Shown here: positions 1 to 7,419 of the stretch, piece after piece
Position numbering within the stretch: the first letter of the stretch is position 1
Layout of the letters: each line of letters begins with the position of its first letter
From: RGIG995 sp045652445
GTDB taxonomy: Bacteria > Bacillota > Clostridia > Oscillospirales > UBA644
Reading direction: 5' to 3'
Length of the DNA stretch: 39,443 nucleotides
Assembly: GCA_045652445.1 (NCBI GenBank)
Contig: JAZRUJ010000087.1
Span: 1-39,443, forward strand
Made by a program: the position numbers and the translations under genes
The notes under the pieces: model-generated
Databases searched by the model: none
What the model was told of the DNA's origin: nothing
What the model saw: the letters and a program-made list of their open reading frames with translations, nothing else

Positions 1-1005
1 TGGGGGGGGGGGGGGGTTGAGGGGGAAGGGGGCCAGGGGGAGATGGTTCTTTTGCGGGCGGATATGGACGGACTCCCGTTAAAAGAAGAAGCGGATTTGG
101 AATTTTCTTCGCAAAACGGCAATTTTCATGGGTGCGGACACGACCTTCACACGGCCATACTGTTGGGGGTGGCGGCGTTGGTCAAAAAGGCGGAGAGGCA
201 ACTTTCCGGCGGGGTTCGATTTTTTTTCCAAACCGGGGAAGAGACTCTGCAAGGAGCTTCCGCCGGTATTCAGGCGGGGGTCTGCCGGGGTGTGAGCCGG
301 GCGTATATGCTCCATTGTGCCGTCAATACCAACCTCAAGACTGGCACGGTTATCCTTCCTCCCGAGGGGATTATTGCACCCTCTGCGGATTATTTTGAAA
401 TCACCGTTCATGGCAAGGGGTGTCACGGTGCCGACCCTGCCTCGGGAATTGACCCCCTATCGGCGGCGGCTCGGATTTTGACGGGATTACAGCACCTTTC
501 TGCCCGGGAGATTCCCTCGGGGGAACGGGCGGCAATCACCGTCGGTACCTTGCAGGGGGGCGACGCCTTTAACGTAATCCCCAACCGGGCGGTGTTGCGG
601 GGCAGTTTGCGGTGTTATGACGAAGCCTTCCGCAAGACCCTGAAAGTACGGGTGGAGGAGATTGCAAAATTAATTTCCGTCGCCTTTTCCGCCCGAGCAG
701 ACGTGTCGTTTCCCTTCGGTTGTCCTACCTTATATAATAATAAGGCGGTGCGGGAAGAAAGTTTGACGGGGTTGCAGTCTGTTTGCAAAGATTTTCTTTT
801 GGTCTTGCAGACCCCCTCGGGAACGGCGGGGTCGGAAGACTTTGCTCTCATTTCCCGCACCGTTCCGTCTCTTATGGTAGCCCTTGCCGCGGGGAATCCC
901 GGTGTGGGGTTGCATCACCCCAACGTCACCTTTGACGAATCTTGCCTTTCCTACGGTGTTGCCGCGTTGATGGGAATGCTTTCGTGGGAATCCAAAAGGG
1001 AATGA
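1..1005 (+). CDS. M20-family amidohydrolase (hippurate/N-acyl-amino-acid hydrolase type), 5'-truncated
   Basis: Metal-dependent amidohydrolase of the M20D type, which removes acyl groups from N-acyl amino acids or related amides. Counted from the first ATG at 43, the visible part has the LLRADMDGLP strand, the metal site HGCGHD (H29, C31, H33), the GEE pair carrying the catalytic base (E67/E68), a further ligand in MLHCAV (H92) and a C-terminal GLHHP. The 320 residues after that ATG are about 60-80 short of full-length relatives. The frame stays open to base 1 through a glycine-rich stretch, and the ATG at 43 lies inside the conserved first strand, so the true start is outside the window. The upstream 48 bases include 15 consecutive G and may be a low-quality edge. 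A strong terminator follows, so it is the last gene of its unit. The exact substrate cannot be inferred. Confidence 0.88.
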   Translation, partial: WGGGGVEGEGGQGEMVLLRADMDGLPLKEEADLEFSSQNGNFHGCGHDLHTAILLGVAALVKKAERQLSGGVRFFFQTGEETLQGASAGIQAGVCRGVSRAYMLHCAVNTNLKTGTVILPPEGIIAPSADYFEITVHGKGCHGADPASGIDPLSAAARILTGLQHLSAREIPSGERAAITVGTLQGGDAFNVIPNRAVLRGSLRCYDEAFRKTLKVRVEEIAKLISVAFSARADVSFPFGCPTLYNNKAVREESLTGLQSVCKDFLLVLQTPSGTAGSEDFALISRTVPSLMVALAAGNPGVGLHHPNVTFDESCLSYGVAALMGMLSWESKRE

Positions 1006-1023
1006 GGGAAAAAATGTCATTTT

Positions 1024-1069
1024 GGAGTGCAAAGGCGTATGCTTTTGCACTCCGTTTTAATGTTTTTTT
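1024..1069 (+). terminator. Intrinsic terminator after the amidohydrolase
   Basis: A 13-bp stem (one G-U pair) is formed by 1024-1036 and 1041-1053 around a GTAT loop. It is followed by GTTTTAATGTTTTTTT. It lies 19 bases after the amidohydrolase stop codon. Confidence 0.92.
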
Positions 1070-1235
1070 CTTTCAAAGCCGATAAAAATGAAATTAAAGT
1101 CCCGCTTTTGCATTTATTTTTTCATAATTATACATATTTTCATTTGTCTATCGTCAGGTTGCACAAAAAAGCTCCAATTACATTGTAATATTTGCCGAAA
1201 TGATTGTCTTAATTGTAAACTGTTGCAAAAACCCC

Positions 1236-1264
1236 TTGCAAAATTCATTTTCCTATGCTAAAAT
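1236..1264 (+). promoter_or_regulatory. Sigma-A-type promoter for the secreted-protein pair
   Basis: TTGCAA (1236-1241) and TAAAAT (1259-1264) are separated by 17 bp. The preceding 150 bp are AT-rich and contain no plausible gene. The predicted transcript starts near 1271 and leaves a leader of about 117 nt before the ATG at 1388. Confidence 0.6.
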
Positions 1265-1270
1265 ATAAGA

Positions 1271-1387
1271 ACCGAGATAGAGGGCTCGGTGACTTTGCTT
1301 TCCACGGAAGACAAACATCAAGACCTCATCAAAAAAACAGGGGTGGCTCCCATAAAAGGCCAGAAAAATACAAAAGGAGAAATTTGT
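1271..1387 (+). other. 5' leader with a small hairpin, no known riboswitch recognised
   Basis: This is the predicted untranslated leader of the 1388 gene. It opens with ACCGAG (1271-1276) pairing with CTCGGT (1285-1290), then has an imperfect CTTTCC/GGAAG helix, an A-rich stretch and AAAGGAG upstream of the ATG. I could not match it to a riboswitch or T-box consensus, and there is no terminator in it. A 5' stabilising hairpin for an abundant mRNA is the simplest reading. Confidence 0.35.
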
Positions 1388-2914
1388 ATGAAAAAGACAC
1401 TCGCAATGATCCTCTCCATCGCACTTGCACTGTCTCTGCTTACGGTTGGATTCGTGTTCACCGCAAGCGCAGACGCAATTGAACTTCCCAATCCCGACGC
1501 TATCTGGGATGAAACGGAAGCAAGTTATAAAGCAACTTCCGTTGAACTTCGCGCTGGCCGACTCACCGGCTCCACCGGCGTTATTCTTAGTGCCGAAAAT
1601 CCGACGGTTGATATTGCAGCAAACGAAGCTCTTCTGGCTGCTTGGCCCTATCAGAGAGGTACTCTTACCTTTGATAACGGCGTTCTGACCATCGCTGATC
1701 TCGTTCTGAAAGATGGTGTTGATACTAGCACTTTGGCAAACGACCAGAAGCCCAACATCGTTGGTTACGGTGCTTTGAAAGTTATTATTTCCGGCGATTT
1801 CTTCGGCGTTATCCGTAACGACGAAATCAACACTAACAACGCCGCCGGCTCTTTGTTCATTACCGGTGACGAAGTCAACGGCGGTTTCTGGACCAACAAC
1901 GCATGGAACGACGCCCAGGATGAGAACAACTTCCGTAATTACGGTTCTCTGTACGTTTACGGCAACCTCGGTTTTGATATCGTTGGTTCTCTCTTTGGTT
2001 ATGGTTCTGGTCTGACCGCTTATTTTGCTCCCAGCAAAGATTCCAAGTGGGATATCCACGATGAAAAACCGCTTTTTCCGAGACATGGCAGCTACGTTAG
2101 TGAGTACGCTAATTTGATCTTTGCCGGCGATGCTAAAATTGAAGTAGGCGCTACCGCAGATCCCATGTTCGCCTGGGATGCTAATTTTACTCCCGACATC
2201 ATTATTGATTCCGCTGACGTAACCTTTGGTAACCCAGAGGATACCTACGGTTGGGGTGAATCCGGCAGTGACAGATATGACATCTACGGTGCTCCTATTT
2301 ATCTTCAGAACGGTGCTACTCTGAACCTTGCTCACGTTTACCACGACGCGGTCACGACCGAGGAGGCCTTCGCTCAACAAATCCTTGATAAAATCACCCT
2401 TGATGAAAACACCTGTACGGTTTACGCACGCGGTGAATACAAACTTGGTTATGATCCTGCTTCTGTAGAACTGCCCGACGGTCTGAAAGATCAAGGCGGA
2501 ACGAAAGACATTACCCTGACCTACGTCCCCATGACCGAAAATGACCAACCTTCCTACTACGTTGACGTAGAGTGGACCGACCTGACCTTTGCCTACACCG
2601 CAGCCGGTGCCGGTACCTGGACTCCCAGCGAACACGCTTACAAGGGTTCCTCCGTAGAAAAGTGGGAAGTTGAAAACGATAACGTTACCGTTACCAACCA
2701 CTCCAACAGAGAAGTTAACGTTTCTTTGACCCTTGAATCCGACGTTACTTTCGCTATCACTGCTAACGACGTTGCATACGAAGCTCCCGTTGCTGCTGAT
2801 GCAGCCGGCGGCGTTGTCGTATTCGACCTGCAACCTTCCGGTTCTTTGAACGGCGAAGACGGTAAGACCGAAGCAATCGGTACTGTTACCGTTAAGTTTG
2901 CTCCTGTTGCATAA
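1388..2914 (+). CDS. Secreted protein, beta-rich body with C-terminal NHSN-type domain
   Basis: Unrecognised secreted protein of 508 residues. The start at 1388 is chosen because AAAGGAG precedes it and the product then opens with a signal peptide (MKK, hydrophobic core, likely cleavage after ADA at residue 30). Residues of about 60-340 are rich in short beta-strand repeats such as GALKVIISGD, GSLFITGD and GSLYVYGN, which suggests a parallel beta-helix or similar solenoid; this is inference. Residues of about 389-508 form a separate domain with the order V-W-L-F-Y, W.P..H.Y, W, then VTNHSNREV, and this domain recurs as almost the whole of the next protein. There is no sortase motif, no transmembrane segment after the signal peptide, and no cysteine bridge pattern. 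Abundant surface or matrix protein is a guess. Confidence 0.8.
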   Translation: MKKTLAMILSIALALSLLTVGFVFTASADAIELPNPDAIWDETEASYKATSVELRAGRLTGSTGVILSAENPTVDIAANEALLAAWPYQRGTLTFDNGVLTIADLVLKDGVDTSTLANDQKPNIVGYGALKVIISGDFFGVIRNDEINTNNAAGSLFITGDEVNGGFWTNNAWNDAQDENNFRNYGSLYVYGNLGFDIVGSLFGYGSGLTAYFAPSKDSKWDIHDEKPLFPRHGSYVSEYANLIFAGDAKIEVGATADPMFAWDANFTPDIIIDSADVTFGNPEDTYGWGESGSDRYDIYGAPIYLQNGATLNLAHVYHDAVTTEEAFAQQILDKITLDENTCTVYARGEYKLGYDPASVELPDGLKDQGGTKDITLTYVPMTENDQPSYYVDVEWTDLTFAYTAAGAGTWTPSEHAYKGSSVEKWEVENDNVTVTNHSNREVNVSLTLESDVTFAITANDVAYEAPVAADAAGGVVVFDLQPSGSLNGEDGKTEAIGTVTVKFAPVA

Positions 2915-2962
2915 TTTTGTCGGTAAGAACGCTATACTAACTATATAAAGGAGATTTATATT

Positions 2963-3493
2963 ATGAAAAAAGCATTTGCGTTGCTTTTGACTCTTGCTTT
3001 GATTGCAACCATGACCGTAGCTTCTTTCGCAGTGGAAGTTCCTGCCGATGAAGGTGCGCAAGAAACTTTGTACGCTTCTTATACCGCTGGTGTTGATATG
3101 GGTGCCGTTTACGGCGTTGAACTGGACTGGAACGGCAATAGCATGGTATTCAAATACAATGCCGGTACCCAAGGTGCCTGGGATGCTGAAAATCACGAAT
3201 ATGCCGCTCCCACCGATGCAGGCTGGACAGTTGACACTCTGACCATCACGGTAAAGAACCACTCTAACGCACAGGTTTATACCTCCGTTTCTGTAAGAGA
3301 CGTTGCTGGTGACGGCATTACCGTTGCTGCTGACGGTGCAACGGAATACACCATGGAACAGGCCTTTATTGGTACTTCCTATGCAGAAGCTACTCCCTAC
3401 ACCTTTACTGTAAAGGTAACCGATGGTATCCCCACCGGTCCTATCGAAGGTGCAATTGCTACTGCTACTGTTAGATTCGCTACTGTTGGCTAA
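2963..3493 (+). CDS. Small secreted protein consisting of the NHSN-type domain
   Basis: Secreted protein of 176 residues with no family I recognise. AAAGGAG lies 9 bases before the ATG. The signal peptide is MKKAFALLLT followed by a hydrophobic core, with likely cleavage after ASFA (residue 23). The mature part aligns by eye with the last 120 residues of the upstream protein: VELDWN...FKYN with V.W..L.F.Y, WDAENHEYAAP with WTPSEHAYKGS, VKNHSNAQV with VTNHSNREV, and a similar ending (TATVRFATVG against TVTVKFAPVA). It is 48 bp downstream of that gene and followed by a strong terminator, so the two form one transcript. A shared partner or an assembly role is inferred from the duplication only. 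Confidence 0.8.
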   Translation: MKKAFALLLTLALIATMTVASFAVEVPADEGAQETLYASYTAGVDMGAVYGVELDWNGNSMVFKYNAGTQGAWDAENHEYAAPTDAGWTVDTLTITVKNHSNAQVYTSVSVRDVAGDGITVAADGATEYTMEQAFIGTSYAEATPYTFTVKVTDGIPTGPIEGAIATATVRFATVG

Positions 3494-3528
3494 TTCATCA
3501 TTGCGTTTGATGTCTTAAACAAATGAAG

Positions 3529-3563
3529 TCCGCCCCCGGAAATGTGCCGGGGGCGGATTTTAT
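3529..3563 (+). terminator. Intrinsic terminator of the secreted-protein pair
   Basis: A perfect 11-bp GC-rich stem (3529-3539 with 3547-3557) has a 7-base loop and is followed by TTTTATT. Confidence 0.93.
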
Positions 3564-3576
3564 TGTGCATACAGAA

Positions 3577-3610
3577 CAAGGTCGGTGCGGAAAGATCCGC
3601 ACCGACCTTG
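3577..3610 (-). terminator. Hairpin between convergent genes, likely terminator of htrA
   Basis: A perfect 15-bp stem (3577-3591 with 3596-3610) has a 4-base loop and lies 20 bp beyond the protease stop codon on the minus strand. The following minus-strand bases (TTCTGTATG) are only weakly U-rich. Position favours a terminator of the minus-strand gene. Confidence 0.6.
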
Positions 3611-3630
3611 TTGATTGTTTGATTTCGTTT

Positions 3631-4878
3631 TTACTGTTGATTCAATTCTTGCAAAACCGCGGTTGTGGAGTAGACGGCGTCGTTTCGAATATAGGTGAGG
3701 GTGATGGAATCTCCAATCTTGCCGGATTGTACGACTTTTTTCAATTGCTCAATGCTTTCGATGGTGGTGTTGTCCACTTTGATGATGATGTCTCCCGCTT
3801 GGAGGCCGGCTTTGTCTGCCGCACCGCCGGGAACAACTTCCACAACGTAAGCACCTTTCACGTCGCTGGTATTGTTGTCATAGCCGGAAATTCCGATTCC
3901 CGGACGGGTTACTTTGCCGGAATTCATCAATTCTTCCGCCAGGGGGAGAACTTCGTCGATCTGCAAGGCAAAGCCGAGATTTTCGTAGGTGCCGGAAATC
4001 TTGATGGAGTTGATTCCAATAACCTGACCGTAGACGTTAACCAACGGTCCGCCGGAGTTTCCTTGATTGATGGGGGCATCGTGCTGAATCAGATCCAGGG
4101 TGTATCCCAATTCGGGGAATTTCAAGCTTTCCCGAATGGCGGAGACCATGCCCTGGGTTGCGGTATAGGACAGGTTTTCCGCGTACGGTGTCCCGATGGC
4201 GATGACCATATCCCCCGGCACAACCTTGGCAGATTGCCCGAATTCCGCGGCGATAAGCCCGGTGGCGTTGATCTTGATGACTGCCGTATCCGACTGGGAA
4301 TCCGCACCCACCAAGGTTGCGGTGTAGGAATTGCCGGAAGAATCGGTGACGGCAATGCGGGTCGCCCCCTCTACCACGTGGGCGTTGGTGAGAATATAAC
4401 CGTTATCGGTATAAATAATTCCCGTTCCGAATCCTTTCGGAGTAGAAATCGTAACCACCGAGGGAGAAACTTTTGCGATAATCTCTTGGGGAGTCAGCTG
4501 GTCTTTTTCGGTCACGTCGGTGCGATAGTTATAGGAAGGGGTGTTGCTTTGGGGAATTTGAAACGCTTGGTTGTTCTTCCCCGCCGCCCAAATGGCAAAG
4601 GCACCCAAAAGCAAGGAAATGGAAAGGGCAATAATGGCGATAACCATCCAAATTCCGTTTTTCGCCGGTTTGGGAACTTCCTCAATTTGCGGCGGTGCTT
4701 CCGGAATCGGCGGTTCCGGTTCCCGGGGATCTTCCGGAATTGGCGGTTCCGACTCCGGCTCGTTTGCAGGAACTTCTTCGGGAATCGGTTCCACAGGCTC
4801 TGCCACGGGAGGTCGCTCCACGGGAAGAGTTGGCTCTTCGGTTTCAGGAATTTTCGGGGTAAATTCGTCTTGATTCAT
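3631..4878 (-). CDS. htrA: HtrA/DegP-like serine protease, membrane-anchored, with PDZ domain
   Basis: Trypsin-like quality-control protease of 415 residues acting at the outer face of the membrane. Residues 1-72 are a Pro/Glu-rich cytoplasmic tail with repeated EPPIPE-like units. One transmembrane helix spans about 76-98. The protease domain follows, with the catalytic triad H167 (TNAHVV), D197 (SDTAVIKI) and S275 (GNSGGPL). A PDZ domain covers about 325-412. The length is normal for Firmicute HtrA/YkdA proteins; the long acidic proline-rich tail is a lineage feature. AAAGGAG lies just before the ATG. The gene has its own extended -10 promoter (5001-5009) and sits behind the terminator of the large minus-strand operon, so it is probably transcribed separately. 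No CssR-type operator was recognised. Confidence 0.95.
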   Translation of the reverse strand: MNQDEFTPKIPETEEPTLPVERPPVAEPVEPIPEEVPANEPESEPPIPEDPREPEPPIPEAPPQIEEVPKPAKNGIWMVIAIIALSISLLLGAFAIWAAGKNNQAFQIPQSNTPSYNYRTDVTEKDQLTPQEIIAKVSPSVVTISTPKGFGTGIIYTDNGYILTNAHVVEGATRIAVTDSSGNSYTATLVGADSQSDTAVIKINATGLIAAEFGQSAKVVPGDMVIAIGTPYAENLSYTATQGMVSAIRESLKFPELGYTLDLIQHDAPINQGNSGGPLVNVYGQVIGINSIKISGTYENLGFALQIDEVLPLAEELMNSGKVTRPGIGISGYDNNTSDVKGAYVVEVVPGGAADKAGLQAGDIIIKVDNTTIESIEQLKKVVQSGKIGDSITLTYIRNDAVYSTTAVLQELNQQ

Positions 4879-4926
4879 ATCAAATTCTCCTTTTGAGAAA
4901 AAAATGCAAGGTTTGTCGGAAGCGAC

Positions 4927-4961
4927 CGCCGGGATTCTTTTCCATGGGAAAAATTCCGGCG
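4927..4961 (-). repeat. Imperfect inverted repeat in the htrA leader
   Basis: CGCCGG (4927-4932) pairs with CCGGCG (4956-4961), and the intervening A/T-rich arms continue the palindrome imperfectly to a CCATGG centre. It falls inside the predicted htrA 5' untranslated region, about 50 bp before the start codon. It could be an mRNA hairpin or a DNA operator. There is no U-tract directly after it on the minus strand. Confidence 0.4.
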
Positions 4962-5000
4962 ATCCTTCACGTAAGAAGGTGATCCATCTTCTGTACCATT

Positions 5001-5009
5001 ATTATATCA
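5001..5009 (-). promoter_or_regulatory. Extended -10 promoter for htrA
   Basis: On the minus strand the sequence is TGATATAAT, an extended -10 element (TGnTATAAT). No good -35 is visible at 17 bp. The transcript would begin near 4994, giving a leader of about 115 nt. Confidence 0.55.
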
Positions 5010-5041
5010 CCCTTTTTGGGGGTGGTTATGACGCAATTTTG

Positions 5042-5071
5042 GAAAAATTATGGGATTTACAACAAATCCCA
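5042..5071 (-). terminator. Intrinsic terminator overlapping the acetyltransferase stop codon
   Basis: On the minus strand TGGGATTT (5071-5064) pairs with AAATCCCA (5058-5051) around the loop GTTGT. It is followed by TAATTTTTCC. The 5' arm encodes the last residues and part of the stop region of the GNAT gene. It closes the ten-gene minus-strand operon. Confidence 0.75.
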
Positions 5072-5638
5072 CCGGGTGATGTGATACTGCAGACAATCCG
5101 CCGTATTTCCCCCCAGGGAAATGTATGCGGCAAGGGTCTTTCGATAGCGGTACCCCGCCTTCTCCAACACCCGCAAGGACGCCTTGTTCTCCGGGTGGCA
5201 GACCGCAACGATCTCGTCCATGGAAAGGGACGACAGGGCGTACTCGGTGAGTGCTGCAAGGCATTCGGTGGCGTACCCTTGCCCCCAACACTTACGATTT
5301 AGCCAATATCCCACTTCGGCGGAGCGATTGAAAAAGTCCACTTGATTCAGGTGGATCAGCCCCAACACTTTCGCGTCGTCTTTCCGTTCGATTGCCCATT
5401 CGGTGCAAAGCCCGGATTCCAGCTGGCTTTGAATATTCTCCACCATCTGTGCCGTTTCCTCCCGGTCATAGGGACCCCAGGGTTCGTATTTGGTCACCCA
5501 CGGGTCGGAGGTTGCCTCCAGAAGATCGTCTACGTCGGCACGAAACACCTTGCGAAGACGAAGCCGGGGCGTTTCTATAACGGGATATGGCTCCATGCGG
5601 CGGAGAAACTCCCGTTCAAATTGTTTTTCCGGTTTCAT
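5057..5638 (-). CDS. GNAT acetyltransferase, RimJ/RimL-like
   Basis: Acetyl-CoA-dependent N-acetyltransferase of 193 residues, of the group that includes ribosomal-protein N-terminal acetyltransferases and related small-molecule enzymes. The N-terminal part has IETPRLRLRK (21-30). The acetyl-CoA loop is RKCWGQGYAT (115-124). The family signature N151-x2-S154-x-R156-V-L-E-K-A-G-Y follows. The gene begins 3 bp after the carboxypeptidase stop codon and is therefore probably translationally coupled. A second ATG 14 codons downstream is possible, but the first fits the coupling better. Substrate unknown. It is the last gene of the operon and a terminator overlaps its end. Confidence 0.9.
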   Translation of the reverse strand: MKPEKQFEREFLRRMEPYPVIETPRLRLRKVFRADVDDLLEATSDPWVTKYEPWGPYDREETAQMVENIQSQLESGLCTEWAIERKDDAKVLGLIHLNQVDFFNRSAEVGYWLNRKCWGQGYATECLAALTEYALSSLSMDEIVAVCHPENKASLRVLEKAGYRYRKTLAAYISLGGNTADCLQYHITRWDLL

Positions 5639-5641
5639 AGG

Positions 5642-6598
5642 TTATGGATTTCCGTATTTTGCTACGAATTCTTCGTAACAGATTCCTTCACTCATAATAA
5701 TTTGGGCAGCTTTTTTGCCCACGTAACGGTAGTGCCAGGGTTCGTAAATAATTTTGGTAACGTCGGTCTTGTCTTGGGGATAGCGGAGAATAAAGCCAAA
5801 TTCCGCACAGTGGGTAGAAAGCCAGCGGTAGGCGTCGGTTTTTGCAAAACCGCTGTCCAGCCGATTGTAAGAGGGGGTGGTGATGTCCGCCGCAAGTCCC
5901 GTATGATGCTCCGAAGTGCCGGGGACGGCGATAATGGTGGCGGTGGTTGCCACGGCGTCTTCGTAGGAATAGCCTTTGTTTATGTATTCCTGAACTTTGT
6001 TGTTAAAATTGGTGGTTTGGGTGTTCAGATTCCGGTAGGTGGACCGGGGAATCAGGGTGATTCCGTCGGCTTTTGCCGCCGCAAACATGGCGGACATGGC
6101 TTCCACGATCCGGGCGTCCAGCCGGGCGGAATATCCGTTCAGCGTTACGGTGGTCAGCTGGGGTGAATATCCCTCGGGGAGAGGATTGTCCGGATTGAGC
6201 AAAATCAAATTCCATGCGGTAAAATCAAAGCTTCCGTCCTCGTTGACTCCGGAATTATCGTCCGGGGCGGTGATGGGTGCGGAAGAATCGGTGGAAGAAT
6301 CGGTAGAAGAATTGGTGGTCTTCGACCCGGTATCGGTGGACACCGAGGTATCGGTCTCGGATTGGGTGGTTTTTTCTTCCGAGGAGACCGAAACGTCAGG
6401 GGTATCCGTAGCGTCGGTTTGGGTGTTTTCGGAAGATAAGACCAAAGTGTTCGTGTCGGTGCTGCCCTGTACCGGTTGTGCCTCCGGCAACAGGCGGTTG
6501 ATTCCCACCATAACCCCCACCGCGGCAAGGGATAGGAGGGTGGCAACGACCAAGATGCGGTTTCGTCTCTTGGCGGCTTTTCGGGAGGTACGGCTCAT
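5642..6598 (-). CDS. VanY-type D-Ala-D-Ala carboxypeptidase (peptidase M15B)
   Basis: Membrane-anchored peptidoglycan carboxypeptidase of 318 residues that would trim terminal D-alanine from stem peptides outside the cell. A basic N-terminus (RKAAKRRNR) leads into one transmembrane helix (about 15-34). Residues of about 45-120 are a low-complexity Ser/Thr/Asp linker. The zinc peptidase domain has the SxHxxGxAxD motif at S229-D238 (ligands H231, D238) and EPWH (E286 base, H289 ligand). STYRNLNTQ (186-194) matches the substrate-side arginine and glutamine motif of the family. The start codon overlaps the upstream stop in an ATGA. There are no van genes nearby, so a wall-maturation role is more likely than glycopeptide resistance. 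Confidence 0.92.
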   Translation of the reverse strand: MSRTSRKAAKRRNRILVVATLLSLAAVGVMVGINRLLPEAQPVQGSTDTNTLVLSSENTQTDATDTPDVSVSSEEKTTQSETDTSVSTDTGSKTTNSSTDSSTDSSAPITAPDDNSGVNEDGSFDFTAWNLILLNPDNPLPEGYSPQLTTVTLNGYSARLDARIVEAMSAMFAAAKADGITLIPRSTYRNLNTQTTNFNNKVQEYINKGYSYEDAVATTATIIAVPGTSEHHTGLAADITTPSYNRLDSGFAKTDAYRWLSTHCAEFGFILRYPQDKTDVTKIIYEPWHYRYVGKKAAQIIMSEGICYEEFVAKYGNP

Positions 6599-7395
6599 AA
6601 AGAATCCTCCAAAATGGTTAAATTTCGTAGCATGGTGGCTTTCCCCCGCCAGGCAAAGGCACGCAAAGCGTACTTTTCCCGAAATTGCCGGTCGGAGAGC
6701 CCTTCCAGGTCGTTCAAGGTCAGCCGGGGGAGAATTTCGTTGGGGGGAAGGGCGATGGACGCTACTTCCAGTCCCTGATTATGGGGACAAACTTCGGAAC
6801 AGCGGTCACAACCCCACGCCATGCGGTTTTTTCGCAAGGCGGAAGCTTCTTCTTCCGTCAATTCCCCTTTTTTTTGGGTGATGTAAGCAAGGCATTTGGT
6901 GTAATCAAAGCCGGCTTCGGACAACGCCCCGTTGGGGCAGGCATCAATACAGCGGCAACAGGTCCCGCAATTCCGCTGTATAGGGTTTGCGGCAATTTGA
7001 AAGGTTCCGTCGGTAATAATTTCCCCCAAAAACACGAAAGAGCCTTTTTCGGTAATGCACAAATGATTCTTTCCCCGTACGGCAAGTCCGGAAATCAGGG
7101 CGGCTTTTTGCTCGTCCACGGGGGAGTTGTCGGTAAAGGGTTTAAAATACAGGTTGGGGTACAGGGATTTTAGTTCTGCTCCGATTTGTGCCAAAATGTC
7201 GCCGAAATATCGGTGATAATCCGGCAATGCGGCAAATCGGGCAAGGTTTTGACCCTCCGTTGTGGGGAAATAATAGGGCAGGGCGGTGATTAATACCGTC
7301 TTTGCTCCGTCCACCGGGCGGAGGGAAACCGATTCAAAGGGGACGGAAGCTACGGGCAGTCCCCGGCGGGTAAAACATTCGGCGACAGGGTTCAC
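6595..7395 (-). CDS. Short QueG-like double-[4Fe-4S] protein
   Basis: Iron-sulfur protein of 266 residues related to epoxyqueuosine reductase QueG, which makes queuosine in tRNA with cobalamin. Both cluster sets are complete: C143-x2-C146-x2-C149-x3-CP, then C168 with C196-x2-C199-x3-C203-P. The segment FTDNSPVDEQKAA aligns with the QueG block that carries the catalytic Asp (here D89). It is roughly 100 residues shorter than classical QueG, missing N-terminal sequence and the C-terminal HEAT-like part. Shorter homologues of this type are common in Clostridia, and whether they are true epoxyqueuosine reductases is uncertain. It lies 24 bp after ftsH and overlaps the carboxypeptidase start. Confidence 0.75.
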   Translation of the reverse strand: MNPVAECFTRRGLPVASVPFESVSLRPVDGAKTVLITALPYYFPTTEGQNLARFAALPDYHRYFGDILAQIGAELKSLYPNLYFKPFTDNSPVDEQKAALISGLAVRGKNHLCITEKGSFVFLGEIITDGTFQIAANPIQRNCGTCCRCIDACPNGALSEAGFDYTKCLAYITQKKGELTEEEASALRKNRMAWGCDRCSEVCPHNQGLEVASIALPPNEILPRLTLNDLEGLSDRQFREKYALRAFAWRGKATMLRNLTILEDSL

Positions 7396-7419
7396 GTTCC
7401 GTTGCTTCCTTTCCTAAGA

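Noticed and set aside
1271..1387. c-di-GMP or preQ1 riboswitch in the leader of the secreted gene
   Set aside because: No matching conserved core or pseudoknot sequence was found.
1253..3262. Long open frame of 669 codons on the minus strand opposite the secreted-protein pair
   Set aside because: It is antisense to two genes with signal peptides, ribosome sites, a promoter and a terminator. Its product has no recognisable domain and no ribosome site, so it is a codon-bias shadow.
5642..6598. Vancomycin resistance locus, because of the VanY-like enzyme
   Set aside because: No vanR/S/H/A/X genes are present; the gene sits in a housekeeping operon.
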